Assembly: GCA_006969745.1 (NCBI GenBank) | Contig: CP030886.1 | Coordinates: 1,523,234-1,587,233, forward strand | Length of the DNA stretch: 64,000 nucleotides | Origin: Cytophagaceae bacterium | GTDB taxonomy: Bacteria > Bacteroidota > Bacteroidia > Cytophagales > Cyclobacteriaceae | Direction of reading: 5' to 3' | The notes under the pieces: generated by a model | Told to the model about the DNA's origin: nothing | The model's input: only the letters and a program-made list of their open reading frames with translations | The model's database searches: none | Made by a program: the position numbers and the translations under genes | Shown: positions 33,402-41,015 of the stretch, piece by piece | Position numbering within the stretch: position 1 is the first letter of the stretch | Layout: each line of letters begins with the position of its first letter

Positions 33402-34271
33402 ATGCAGGACATTCTTAGAAATAACCCTGAAGATAAACATCAGTCGCGCGCCTGGGCTTACGGACTTAGTCTTACGGCCTACATTTCCATCATCATGATA
33501 CTGGGAAATGATGGTGAGGTTGATACCCAAGCAATACTGGGGATTAATCCACTATTTCTACTTGGAGCACAAGGAGTGGTTGCTACCCTCATGTTTATTG
33601 GAGTTCCTGCATTATTTAATGGTATAGCCCTAAAAATTCCATTGAAAGAGTATTTTCCGAGCGTCTCATTGGCTACAGTAGGATTGACAATTCTCATCTC
33701 TATCAGCTTCATGGTTGTCAATAGTGCGATTGGTGAATGGAATATGAGTCTGGATTTTGGAAGTTCTGATTTTGCTGAATGGGCAAGGCAATCTGAAGAG
33801 CAACTAAAGGTCCTGACGGAACACCTGACTGATTTCACATCGATTTCTCACTTTCTTTTGGCCTTTGTGGTGGTTGCGATTATCCCTGCCATTGGTGAAG
33901 AGCTTCTTTTTAGAGGACTTATACAAAATATGTTTGTGAAAGCAACTGGCAATCATCATGTAGCCATTTGGATAACCGGGTTCATCTTTGCTGCAATTCA
34001 CATGCAATTTTTTGGTGTAATGCCTCGAATGTTGTTAGGTGTTCTATTTGGATACTTATACCATTGGTCAGGGAAACTGAGTGTTGCTATGATTGGACAC
34101 TTAGTCAACAACGGACTGGCGCTAATTGCATTATTCCTGATTCAAAAAGATATTGTACAAGTTAGCACTGAACAGATGGAAGAATCTGCACCATGGCCTG
34201 CTGTGCTTATATTCGCTGTGATTACCTTCTTCCTTATGAAGGCATTTTATAAAAGATTTCAACATGCGTGA
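33402..34271 (+). CDS. CPBP-family intramembrane metalloprotease (Abi)
   Basis: 289 residues with about eight membrane segments. The conserved motifs are present: IGEELLFRGLIQ (EE-x3-R, about 164-175), FAAIHMQFFG and AMIGHLVNNG. The family includes the CaaX-prenyl protease Rce1 and bacterial membrane-protein and bacteriocin-immunity proteases. Its target is unknown. It overlaps the DUF2007 gene by 8 bp and heads an operon ending with cdsA. Confidence 0.92.
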   Translation: MQDILRNNPEDKHQSRAWAYGLSLTAYISIIMILGNDGEVDTQAILGINPLFLLGAQGVVATLMFIGVPALFNGIALKIPLKEYFPSVSLATVGLTILISISFMVVNSAIGEWNMSLDFGSSDFAEWARQSEEQLKVLTEHLTDFTSISHFLLAFVVVAIIPAIGEELLFRGLIQNMFVKATGNHHVAIWITGFIFAAIHMQFFGVMPRMLLGVLFGYLYHWSGKLSVAMIGHLVNNGLALIALFLIQKDIVQVSTEQMEESAPWPAVLIFAVITFFLMKAFYKRFQHA

Positions 34272-34470
34272 TTGGCAAGTAATTTATTCAGACGATCAGG
34301 AACATCGGGTGGACATTGTAAAAGCAGTCCTCGATGACAAAGGGCTATCGCCTGTAAAAATCAATAAACAAGTTTCGCAGCACGGTTTTGGAAATTTTGA
34401 AATTTTTGTATCCCCAGACCATGTGATCCGGGCAATTAGAATCATTAAAGAAGAGATAAAGTTTGAGTAA
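34264..34470 (+). CDS. DUF2007-family putative signal transducing protein
   Basis: 68 residues of the DUF2007 type: WQVIYSDDQEHRVDIVKAVL at the N-terminus, then ISPDHVIRAIRIIKEE-like helix at the C-terminus (VSPDHVIRAIRII). These small soluble proteins have a ferredoxin-like fold and are of unknown function. Both ends overlap its neighbours by 8 bp, so it is translationally coupled to CPBP and cdsA. Confidence 0.85.
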   Translation: MRDWQVIYSDDQEHRVDIVKAVLDDKGLSPVKINKQVSQHGFGNFEIFVSPDHVIRAIRIIKEEIKFE

Positions 34471-35281
34471 GTATCCTGATCTTATACCTCGATTTTTTTC
34501 CGCAGTTATCGGAGGAATGATTATTATCTTATCGCTTCTATGGAGTAAATGGGGTTTTTTTGCTGTCTTCCTTTCTATCTCCTGCATGACCATCTGGGAG
34601 TTTTATCGGCTGATGCGCCTCCAAAGTTATCTTCCTATTCGATTTCTTGGCGTGACTATAGGAGCCTTACTATTTACCATTACTTTCCTGATAGAGACAG
34701 ATTATCTTTCGCATCAGCACTATGTGATGCTTTTTCCCTTAGCATCATTCGTATTCCTGATCAAGCTTTATAAAAAGAGTGATGTCCATCCTTTTATCAA
34801 TATCGCACTCTTCTACCTGGGCATCATTTACGTAGCTGTCCCATTTGCTTTGACCAATTTGCTCGTATTTCATAGTGGATCCTATTCATATGAAATAATC
34901 CTTGGTTTGCTTTTCCTCACCTGGGCCAATGATGTTGGCGCATATTTTACCGGAATTCTTTTCGGACGGACAAAGCTCTTTGAAAGAATTTCACCAAAAA
35001 AATCCTGGGAAGGAAGTATTGGTGGAGCTGCCACAGCAGTTTTGGTTGCAATAGTTATCGGATTCTACTTCAAAGGTTTGAATGAAATAGAGTGGATAAG
35101 TGTCGCTATCATTGTGGTGATTGCAGGCACATATGGCGACCTGGTAGAGTCTCATTTCAAACGCTCCATTCAAATCAAAGATTCAGGGACAATCATTCCA
35201 GGACATGGTGGTTTTTTAGATCGCTTTGATAGCTTATTAATTGCAGTTCCATTTGTTGTAGTTTTCTTGAAATTATTCTAA
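34463..35281 (+). CDS. cdsA: Phosphatidate cytidylyltransferase
   Basis: 272 residues with about eight membrane segments. SPKKSWEGSIGG and GDLVESHFKRSIQIKDSG with PGHGGFLDRFDSLL are the CDP-alcohol synthase signatures. It makes CDP-diacylglycerol from CTP and phosphatidic acid, the gateway to phospholipids; psd, two genes on, uses a downstream product. The start is a TTG at 34463, inside the end of the DUF2007 gene, because no ATG precedes the first helix. Confidence 0.94.
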   Translation: MSKYPDLIPRFFSAVIGGMIIILSLLWSKWGFFAVFLSISCMTIWEFYRLMRLQSYLPIRFLGVTIGALLFTITFLIETDYLSHQHYVMLFPLASFVFLIKLYKKSDVHPFINIALFYLGIIYVAVPFALTNLLVFHSGSYSYEIILGLLFLTWANDVGAYFTGILFGRTKLFERISPKKSWEGSIGGAATAVLVAIVIGFYFKGLNEIEWISVAIIVVIAGTYGDLVESHFKRSIQIKDSGTIIPGHGGFLDRFDSLLIAVPFVVVFLKLF

Positions 35282-35300
35282 AGAGAAGAAGAAATCCCGT

Positions 35301-35308
35301 TAGCTTTG
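35301..35308 (+). promoter_or_regulatory. Candidate -7 box of the glutamate dehydrogenase gene
   Basis: TAGCTTTG fits TAnnTTTG, 40 bp before the ATG at 35349. It sits in a CCCG...CGGG palindrome that could bind a regulator. No clear -33. Confidence 0.4.
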
Positions 35309-35348
35309 CGGGCAAAACAAACAACAGACCCCACTTTATTTTATTTCT

Positions 35349-36623
35349 ATGGGATATATAGAACCCGCGCCAATAAAGGACAGAGATAATCCATTTGAGT
35401 CCATGATGTCACGCTTTCAGATTGCTGCCGAGCACCTCGGTTTGGATCAGGAAGTCTATGATGTCCTAAAGACCCCTGCCAAGCAAGTAATTGTATCATT
35501 ACCTGTAACCATGGATAGTGGATCAATTAAGGTATTTGAAGGATACAGAGTCATTCACTCGACCATTCTCGGCCCATCAAAAGGTGGTGTCCGGTATGAT
35601 ATGGATGTAAACATCGATGAAGTGAAAGCACTTGCTGCATGGATGACGTGGAAGTGTGCTGTCGTAGACATCCCCTATGGAGGAGCAAAAGGTGGCATCA
35701 AGTGTAACCCACGAGAAATGTCTGCAGGTGAAGTAGAAAGGCTTACGAGAGCATTTACTCAGGCCATGCACGATGTATTTGGAAAAGATCGGGATATACC
35801 TGCTCCTGACATGGGAACCGGACCTAGAGAGATGGCCTGGATGATGGACCAATACTCCAGAAACCAAGGAATGACCGTCAACTCGGTAGTAACAGGAAAG
35901 CCATTGGTGCTAGGTGGTTCACTTGGAAGAACAGAGGCCACCGGACGAGGTGTGATGATCTCTGCACTTGCTGCCATGGAGAAGCAAAAAATTAATCCTT
36001 TCAAAGCCACTTGTGCTATTCAGGGATTTGGGAATGTAGGCTCATGGGCCGCTCAGCTTTTGGAAGAAAGGGGTGTAAACATCGTGGCTATAAGCGATTT
36101 GTCGGGAGCATACTTCAACAAAGAGGGGATTAATATCAAGAAGGCGATGGAATACCGAAATGGTAACAATGGCAGTCTTGAAGGGTATGGAGGGGCAGAA
36201 AAAATTGACCCGGAAGAATTGTTGCTACTAGAAGTTGATGTGCTGGTACCTGCAGCGATTGAAGATGTAATTACCCAAAACAACGCTGACAAGATTAAAG
36301 CAAAAATGATCGTTGAAGGCGCTAATGGACCTACTTCTGCCAAGGCTGATGCGATATTGAATGAAAAAGGAATCCTTGCTGTGCCAGATATTTTAGCAAA
36401 TGCAGGCGGTGTGACAGTATCGTATTTTGAGTGGGTTCAAAACCGACTGGGATACGGATGGACCCGCGAACGTGTAAGCAGGCGCTCTGACAGAATCATG
36501 AAAACAGCATTTGATAAGGTATATGCTACTTCTGAAGAATATGGTGTAAGCATGCGTATTGCAGCGTATATCGTAGCAATTGACAAAGTAGCCAAGACCT
36601 ACAAGTATCGTGGCGGTTTCTAG
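35349..36623 (+). CDS. gdhA: Glutamate dehydrogenase
   Basis: 424 residues, the hexameric Glu/Leu/Phe/Val dehydrogenase family. GGVRYDMDVNIDEVKALAAW and GGAKGGIKCNP hold the substrate and catalytic lysines, PAPDMGTGPREMAWMMD the catalytic aspartate region, and CAIQGFGNVGSWAAQLL the NAD-binding loop. It interconverts glutamate with 2-oxoglutarate and ammonia. The length and GTGPREM pattern fit the NAD-dependent catabolic group, but NADP use cannot be excluded. It is preceded by a candidate promoter and followed by a repeat-filled gap. Confidence 0.93.
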   Translation: MGYIEPAPIKDRDNPFESMMSRFQIAAEHLGLDQEVYDVLKTPAKQVIVSLPVTMDSGSIKVFEGYRVIHSTILGPSKGGVRYDMDVNIDEVKALAAWMTWKCAVVDIPYGGAKGGIKCNPREMSAGEVERLTRAFTQAMHDVFGKDRDIPAPDMGTGPREMAWMMDQYSRNQGMTVNSVVTGKPLVLGGSLGRTEATGRGVMISALAAMEKQKINPFKATCAIQGFGNVGSWAAQLLEERGVNIVAISDLSGAYFNKEGINIKKAMEYRNGNNGSLEGYGGAEKIDPEELLLLEVDVLVPAAIEDVITQNNADKIKAKMIVEGANGPTSAKADAILNEKGILAVPDILANAGGVTVSYFEWVQNRLGYGWTRERVSRRSDRIMKTAFDKVYATSEEYGVSMRIAAYIVAIDKVAKTYKYRGGF

Positions 36624-36663
36624 GTCGCACCAGGATGAAACCATTTGTTTACATCACCCGGAA

Positions 36664-36728
36664 CCTGCCTGCCGCAGGCAAGCTTGTTCCAGGGATCTAT
36701 TAGATTCCGAAACAGTTCGGAATGACAT
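36664..36728. repeat. Intergenic repeat with two hairpins
   Basis: TGCCTGC (36666-36672) pairs with GCAGGCA (36674-36680), and ATTCCGAA (36704-36711) with TTCGGAAT (36716-36723). The second ends in the CGGAATGAC tail. Such units are dispersed in Bacteroidota genomes and may also act as terminators. The psd promoter is not obvious in the rest of the gap. Confidence 0.6.
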
Positions 36729-36748
36729 TCTTACTTAGATAGGAAAAT

Positions 36749-37408
36749 ATGAGATTACATAAGGAAGGCTTAAAGATGATACCTCTAATGGCTGTGCTGA
36801 CAGGTGGCCTGTATGCGTTGCTTTACTGGTTGATTCCAATATTCATCATTCAGGTAATCATTGCTGTTATCGCAATCATCTTTATGATTTTGGTTGTACG
36901 TTTTTTTAGAAATCCTAAGGTGGTAACTCCGCCTAAGGATGGCGTGGTGTATGCTCCGGCAGAAGGCAAGGTTGTAGTAATAGAACGAACCTACGAAGGA
37001 GAGTATCACAAGGAGGACCGTATCCAGGTCTCCATCTTTATGTCACCTTTGAATGTGCATGTAAACAGAAGCCCTGTTAAAGGAAAAGTTGACTTCTTCC
37101 AATATCATCCGGGCAAATTTCTGGTGGCCTGGCACCCAAAGTCAAGCACGGCCAATGAGCGTACCTCTGTAGGCTTCAAAACGGATAATGGGGTATCTAT
37201 CCTTATGCGTCAGATTGCAGGCGCTGTGGCTCGTAGAATAGCATTCTACCCTAAAGTGGGTGATGCGGTAGATCAAGGCTCATCCGTTGGGTTTATCCGA
37301 TTTGGTAGTCGAGTAGATCTTTATTTACCACTTGATGCCAATATCAAAGTTAAGATCGGTGATTTGACTAAGGGAGGGGAAACCGTGGTTGCGGAGTTAG
37401 TGAACTAG
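36749..37408 (+). CDS. psd: Phosphatidylserine decarboxylase proenzyme
   Basis: 219 residues of the short membrane type. Two helices (about 10-50) precede the domain with DGVVYAPAEGKVVVIE, SIFMSPLNVHVNRSP and the self-cleavage site RFGS, where G186-S187 yields the pyruvoyl group. It makes phosphatidylethanolamine from phosphatidylserine, downstream of CdsA. ATG start. It converges on guaB with a long hairpin between. Confidence 0.95.
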   Translation: MRLHKEGLKMIPLMAVLTGGLYALLYWLIPIFIIQVIIAVIAIIFMILVVRFFRNPKVVTPPKDGVVYAPAEGKVVVIERTYEGEYHKEDRIQVSIFMSPLNVHVNRSPVKGKVDFFQYHPGKFLVAWHPKSSTANERTSVGFKTDNGVSILMRQIAGAVARRIAFYPKVGDAVDQGSSVGFIRFGSRVDLYLPLDANIKVKIGDLTKGGETVVAELVN

Positions 37409-37453
37409 TAGACATTTAGTTTTTATCTGGAAGAGATAAAAACTAAATGTCTA
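37409..37453. terminator. Long hairpin between psd and guaB (probable bidirectional terminator)
   Basis: A 20 bp perfect inverted repeat around a GGAAG loop; the arms 37410-37428 and 37434-37452 hold AAAAACT and AGTTTTT runs. It starts at the last base of the psd stop region and lies between convergent genes. Confidence 0.8.
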
Positions 37454-37482
37454 ATTCTCTAATTCACTAATTAACTAATTAA
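37443..37482. repeat. Degenerate 8-base tandem repeat (CTAATTnn)
   Basis: Five consecutive octamers, CTAAATGT, CTAATTCT, CTAATTCA, CTAATTAA and CTAATTAA, with the first forming part of the hairpin arm. It ends 6 bases before the guaB stop codon. Confidence 0.6.
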
Positions 37483-37487
37483 CTGTA

Positions 37488-38957
37488 TTACTTCCTGCTA
37501 TAATTCGGTGCTTCCCTTGTAATGTGAATATCGTGTGGATGGCTTTCGGCATATCCGGCTGCTGAAATCTTGACAAACTTAGCTTTGTGTAGGTCATCAA
37601 TTGTCCCGGCACCACAATATCCCATTCCTGCTTTAAGTCCACCGACCATTTGGAATAGCACTTCTTGTACTGATCCCTTGAATGGAACTCTTCCTACAAT
37701 TCCTTCCGGTACCAGTTTCTTAATGTCGTCCTCAGCATCCTGAAAGTACCGATCTTTTGAGCCCTCTTCCATGGCTTCAACCGACCCCATACCTCTATAG
37801 GATTTGAATTTTCTTCCTTCGTAAAGGATCACTTCGCCTGGTGCTTCTTCTGTGCCTGCTAGCAACGAACCAATCATCACAGTATTTCCTCCGCCGGCAA
37901 GCGCTTTTACCACATCACCTGAAAAGCGAATACCACCATCAGCTACTACTGGTACTCCAGAGCCTTTAATTGCCTGAGAGGATTCATACACCGCAGAAAG
38001 CTGCGGAACGCCGACACCGGCAATTACACGAGTGGTGCAAATACTGCCCGGTCCCACTCCGACCTTTACAGCATCAGCACCTGCTTCTACTAAAGCTTTT
38101 GCAGCTTCAGCAGTAGCTATGTTTCCAACAATGGTTTCTAAATCGGGAAATGCCTTCTTGATTTGTTTTGCCATATCTATCACCCCTTTTGAGTGACCAT
38201 GTGCAGTATCAATAGAGACTAAATCAACACCTGCTTTCACCAGCGCAGCAATTCGATCTTCGATATCTGGGGTAACTCCTACTGCTGCCCCTACTCTTAA
38301 TCTGCCATACTCATCTTTACAGGCATTGGGTCTGTCCTTATTCTTCAGAATGTCTTTATAGGTAATCAGTCCAGTCAGTTTGTAATCTTTATCAACGATT
38401 GGGAGCTTTTCGATCTTATACTCCTGAAGAATCGCTTCGGCCTCATTCAGACCCACTTCCGCCGTAGCTGTGATAAGATTTTCTTTGGTCATGATGTCCT
38501 TTACCGGTTTTTTCGGTTTCTTTTCGAAACGAAGATCACGATTGGTGACAATGCCAATTAGTTTATTCTCTTTATCTACTACTGGAATTCCTCCGATTTT
38601 ATTTTCTTTCATAATTGCCTCTGCATCTGACACAGTAGCATCCACATGCAAGGTAATCGGGTCCAGAATCATCCCGCTTTGTGATCGCTTCACTTTGCGC
38701 ACCTGAACGGCTTGCTGATCGATCGTCATATTTTTGTGAATGATACCTATTCCTCCTTCCAAAGCCATAGCAATTGCTAGTTTAGCTTCGGTCACAGTAT
38801 CCATTGCAGCCGAAACCAACGGTATGTTTAATCGGATGTTTCTTGTGATCTGAGCTGAAGTGTCAGCGTCACGGGGAAGTACTTCGGAATAACCGGGTAG
38901 AAGAAGCACATCATCGTAAGTAAGTGCTTCGAAAAGGAATTTGTCGTTTGTCGTCAT
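37488..38957 (-). CDS. guaB: IMP dehydrogenase
   Basis: 489 residues. TIM-barrel motifs [10 protein letters not shown] and the active loop [12 protein letters not shown] with the catalytic cysteine are intact, and two CBS domains (about 95-205) lie between. It catalyses IMP to XMP with NAD, the committed step to GMP. The ATG at 38957 is preceded by a hairpin and a -7 box on the minus strand. Full family length. Confidence 0.97.
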   Translation of the reverse strand: MTTNDKFLFEALTYDDVLLLPGYSEVLPRDADTSAQITRNIRLNIPLVSAAMDTVTEAKLAIAMALEGGIGIIHKNMTIDQQAVQVRKVKRSQSGMILDPITLHVDATVSDAEAIMKENKIGGIPVVDKENKLIGIVTNRDLRFEKKPKKPVKDIMTKENLITATAEVGLNEAEAILQEYKIEKLPIVDKDYKLTGLITYKDILKNKDRPNACKDEYGRLRVGAAVGVTPDIEDRIAALVKAGVDLVSIDTAHGHSKGVIDMAKQIKKAFPDLETIVGNIATAEAAKALVEAGADAVKVGVGPGSICTTRVIAGVGVPQLSAVYESSQAIKGSGVPVVADGGIRFSGDVVKALAGGGNTVMIGSLLAGTEEAPGEVILYEGRKFKSYRGMGSVEAMEEGSKDRYFQDAEDDIKKLVPEGIVGRVPFKGSVQEVLFQMVGGLKAGMGYCGAGTIDDLHKAKFVKISAAGYAESHPHDIHITREAPNYSRK

Positions 38958-38991
38958 GGCAAATAATACTGAACTGTTATGATTATTTGCC
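38958..38991 (-). promoter_or_regulatory. Inverted repeat in the guaB leader
   Basis: GGCAAATAAT (38958-38967) and ATTATTTGCC (38982-38991) form a perfect 10 bp inverted repeat directly next to the start codon, inside the expected leader. It can fold as an RNA hairpin or serve as an operator for purine control. Confidence 0.5.
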
Positions 38992-38994
38992 GTG

Positions 38995-39002
38995 CAAAAT
39001 TA
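38995..39002 (-). promoter_or_regulatory. -7 box of guaB
   Basis: On the minus strand TAATTTTG fits TAnnTTTG. Transcription would begin near 38988, giving a leader of about 30 bases that is nearly all inverted repeat. No -33 match was found. Confidence 0.5.
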
Positions 39003-39138
39003 TGTCGGTTCCATAGAATAAGTACTATCGCAAGACATATTTTTACCAAATCGAATGAGCAATTGCTTATTTTAATTAATGAAACATATCAGCGGTATTA
39101 GTTGATTGTGCTAAATACACCTTTTCAATTTCTATGTT

Positions 39139-39747
39139 ATGGATATATGGAATTCATTTTACGATCAACTTTTAGAAACCAGCTGGCCGGAATTCATTGC
39201 TGTAATCTGCGGTATACTCAGCGTCTGGTTTAGCAAACAAGAGAAGATTTTAGTTTACCCTTTTGGCATTGTCAGTGTACTCATTTTTGTGTACCTGACT
39301 TATCAGTATGGATTATATGCCGAAACGGGCATCAACGTGTACTATTTCGTGATGAGCGTGTATGGATGGTGGAATTGGAAGAATACAAAAGACCTGGGAG
39401 CCAACCAGATACCAATTACCCGAAGTTCTAAAGGAGGGCACTTTGTGAACGTGGGCACATTTATACTTGCCACCATCTTCATTTACATCATGTTGATCAA
39501 GTTTACGGATAGCACCGTTCCGTTGGTCGATTCAATCACCACAGGATTGGCAATCACAGGAATGTATCTGATGGCATTAAAGAAAATCGAGCACTGGCTC
39601 TTCTGGATTGCATGTGACTTGATTTCTATTCCATTATATATCTATAAGGGGTTGCCCTTCACCAGCTTGCAATTCCTTGTTTTCACAGCCCTTGCATTCA
39701 TGGGATGGATGTCCTGGAAGCGAAAATTGATAATGAGTGAAAGCTAA
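39139..39747 (+). CDS. pnuC: PnuC-family nicotinamide riboside transporter
   Basis: 202 residues with about seven membrane segments. It opens FYDQLLETSWPEFIAVICGI and carries NVYYFVMSVYGWWNWK, the PnuC signature. With the nadR-like kinase gene overlapping its end by 11 bp, the imported substrate is most likely nicotinamide riboside, which the kinase traps by phosphorylation. A thiamine-type PnuT is less likely. It is divergent from guaB. Confidence 0.92.
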   Translation: MDIWNSFYDQLLETSWPEFIAVICGILSVWFSKQEKILVYPFGIVSVLIFVYLTYQYGLYAETGINVYYFVMSVYGWWNWKNTKDLGANQIPITRSSKGGHFVNVGTFILATIFIYIMLIKFTDSTVPLVDSITTGLAITGMYLMALKKIEHWLFWIACDLISIPLYIYKGLPFTSLQFLVFTALAFMGWMSWKRKLIMSES

Positions 39748-40282
39748 ACGAATCGTTGTATTAGGGCCCGAATCGACAGGCAAAAGCGAGCTGTGTCAAC
39801 ATCTTGCCAGGCATTACGAAACGGAATGGGTACCGGAATATGCGCGCTTCTACCTGGATCGTCTGGTAGGTGAATATCAACAAGAAGACCTAAAGGCAAT
39901 TGCTGAAGGACAACTTTCATGGGAAGATGAAAAAGTAGCGTATGCCAACCAATATTTATTTTGCGATACTAACTTGATTGTGATTAAAATTTGGAGCGAC
40001 CATAAGTATGGAAGTACTGATTCGTGGATTGAGGATCAGCTAAGAGACCGGCAATACGATTTTTACCTTCTCAACAATATTGATATCCCTTGGATGCCTG
40101 ATCCTCAGCGTGAACATCCAAAGCTCAGGAAGCACTTTTTTGAAGTTTTCAAGAACTACCTGGAAAATCATAATCTTCCGTATGCCGTGGTGTCGGGAAT
40201 TGAAGGTGAAAGAAAAAAGTGCGTGGTTGATGCTATTGAAACTCACTTCAATGAGAAAGATGCCGGGTCAAGCCCGGCATGA
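39737..40282 (+). CDS. nadR: NadR-like nicotinamide riboside kinase
   Basis: 181 residues of the AAA_28/NadR kinase domain from a GTG at 39737. The P-loop is GPESTGKSEL, followed by WVPEYARFYLD and FCDTNLIVIKIW. It phosphorylates nicotinamide riboside to NMN, together with PnuC. There is no NMN adenylyltransferase domain as in full NadR. The last seven codons and the stop (DAGSSPA) are encoded by an intergenic repeat, so the C-terminus has been remodelled. Confidence 0.9.
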   Translation: MKAKRIVVLGPESTGKSELCQHLARHYETEWVPEYARFYLDRLVGEYQQEDLKAIAEGQLSWEDEKVAYANQYLFCDTNLIVIKIWSDHKYGSTDSWIEDQLRDRQYDFYLLNNIDIPWMPDPQREHPKLRKHFFEVFKNYLENHNLPYAVVSGIEGERKKCVVDAIETHFNEKDAGSSPA

Positions 40283-40284
40283 CT
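40260..40284. repeat. Hairpin repeat forming the end of nadR
   Basis: ATGCCGGG (40260-40267) pairs with CCCGGCAT (40273-40280) around TCAAG, and the unit ends GGCATGAC. The TGA at 40280-40282 is the nadR stop. It lies between convergent nadR and msrA. Confidence 0.75.
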
Positions 40285-40285
40285 A

Positions 40286-40927
40286 CTAGTTTGATTTCAG
40301 TAAGTCCTTAAATTTTTTGGCCACCTTCTCAATCTTCGGACGAGATACATTTACTATATATCCATTGTTAGGATGTTTTTCTTCGTAATCCTGATGGTAA
40401 TCTTCCGCAAGATAGAATACATCCAGCTTGCTTAGTTTAGTTACAATTGGTTTAGAAAATTCAGAAGCTAATTCTGTCATTTTAGCTTCTGCCAATTGCT
40501 TTTGGGTCTCATTATGATAGAAAATTTCCGAGCGATATTGAGGCCCTACATCTGGTCCCTGTCTATTTAGCTGAGTAGGATCATGCGCAGTAAAAAATAT
40601 CTCTAGAAGCGTTTCATAACTAATGATTGACGGATCATAATAAACCTGCACTGCCTCAGCGTGAGTGGTATTGCCTGAACTCACCATCCGATAATCTGCA
40701 GTCTCTTTTTTTCCGCCGGAATATCCGGATACGGCTTCTGCTACTCCTCTGATTTGCTCAAAAGATGCCTCAACGCACCAAAAGCAACCACCTGCAAATG
40801 TGGCAGTATCCAACTTTTGATAGTCAATTTTTTCAGCCACCTGCTCAGTCTTAGCTTCATTGCTTTCATTGCCTTGTGACTGGCAGCTGAAGAGAAATAT
40901 TCCTGCTATTAATGCTAAAATCTTCAT
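40286..40927 (-). CDS. msrA: Peptide-methionine (S)-S-oxide reductase, predicted lipoprotein
   Basis: 213 residues. A lipobox FLFSC (C15) marks it as an exported lipoprotein. The MsrA domain begins TATFAGGCFWCVEASFEQI with catalytic C48, followed by VSGYSGG, HAEAVQVYYDP and the terminal YIVNVSRPKIEK. It reduces methionine sulphoxide in envelope proteins. A resolving cysteine pattern is not obvious, so it may rely on an external reductant. It is monocistronic. Confidence 0.95.
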   Translation of the reverse strand: MKILALIAGIFLFSCQSQGNESNEAKTEQVAEKIDYQKLDTATFAGGCFWCVEASFEQIRGVAEAVSGYSGGKKETADYRMVSSGNTTHAEAVQVYYDPSIISYETLLEIFFTAHDPTQLNRQGPDVGPQYRSEIFYHNETQKQLAEAKMTELASEFSKPIVTKLSKLDVFYLAEDYHQDYEEKHPNNGYIVNVSRPKIEKVAKKFKDLLKSN

Positions 40928-41015
40928 TGTTAATTTTTTTATGAATGTACGATATCCATGTCTTACAAGATTTGATAATCGTTGGCAATGTAAACTCCAT
41001 TACAAATGAGATGTT

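Noticed and set aside
37443..37482. CRISPR array
   Set aside because: The unit is 8 bases without spacers, so it is a simple tandem repeat. No cas genes in the window.
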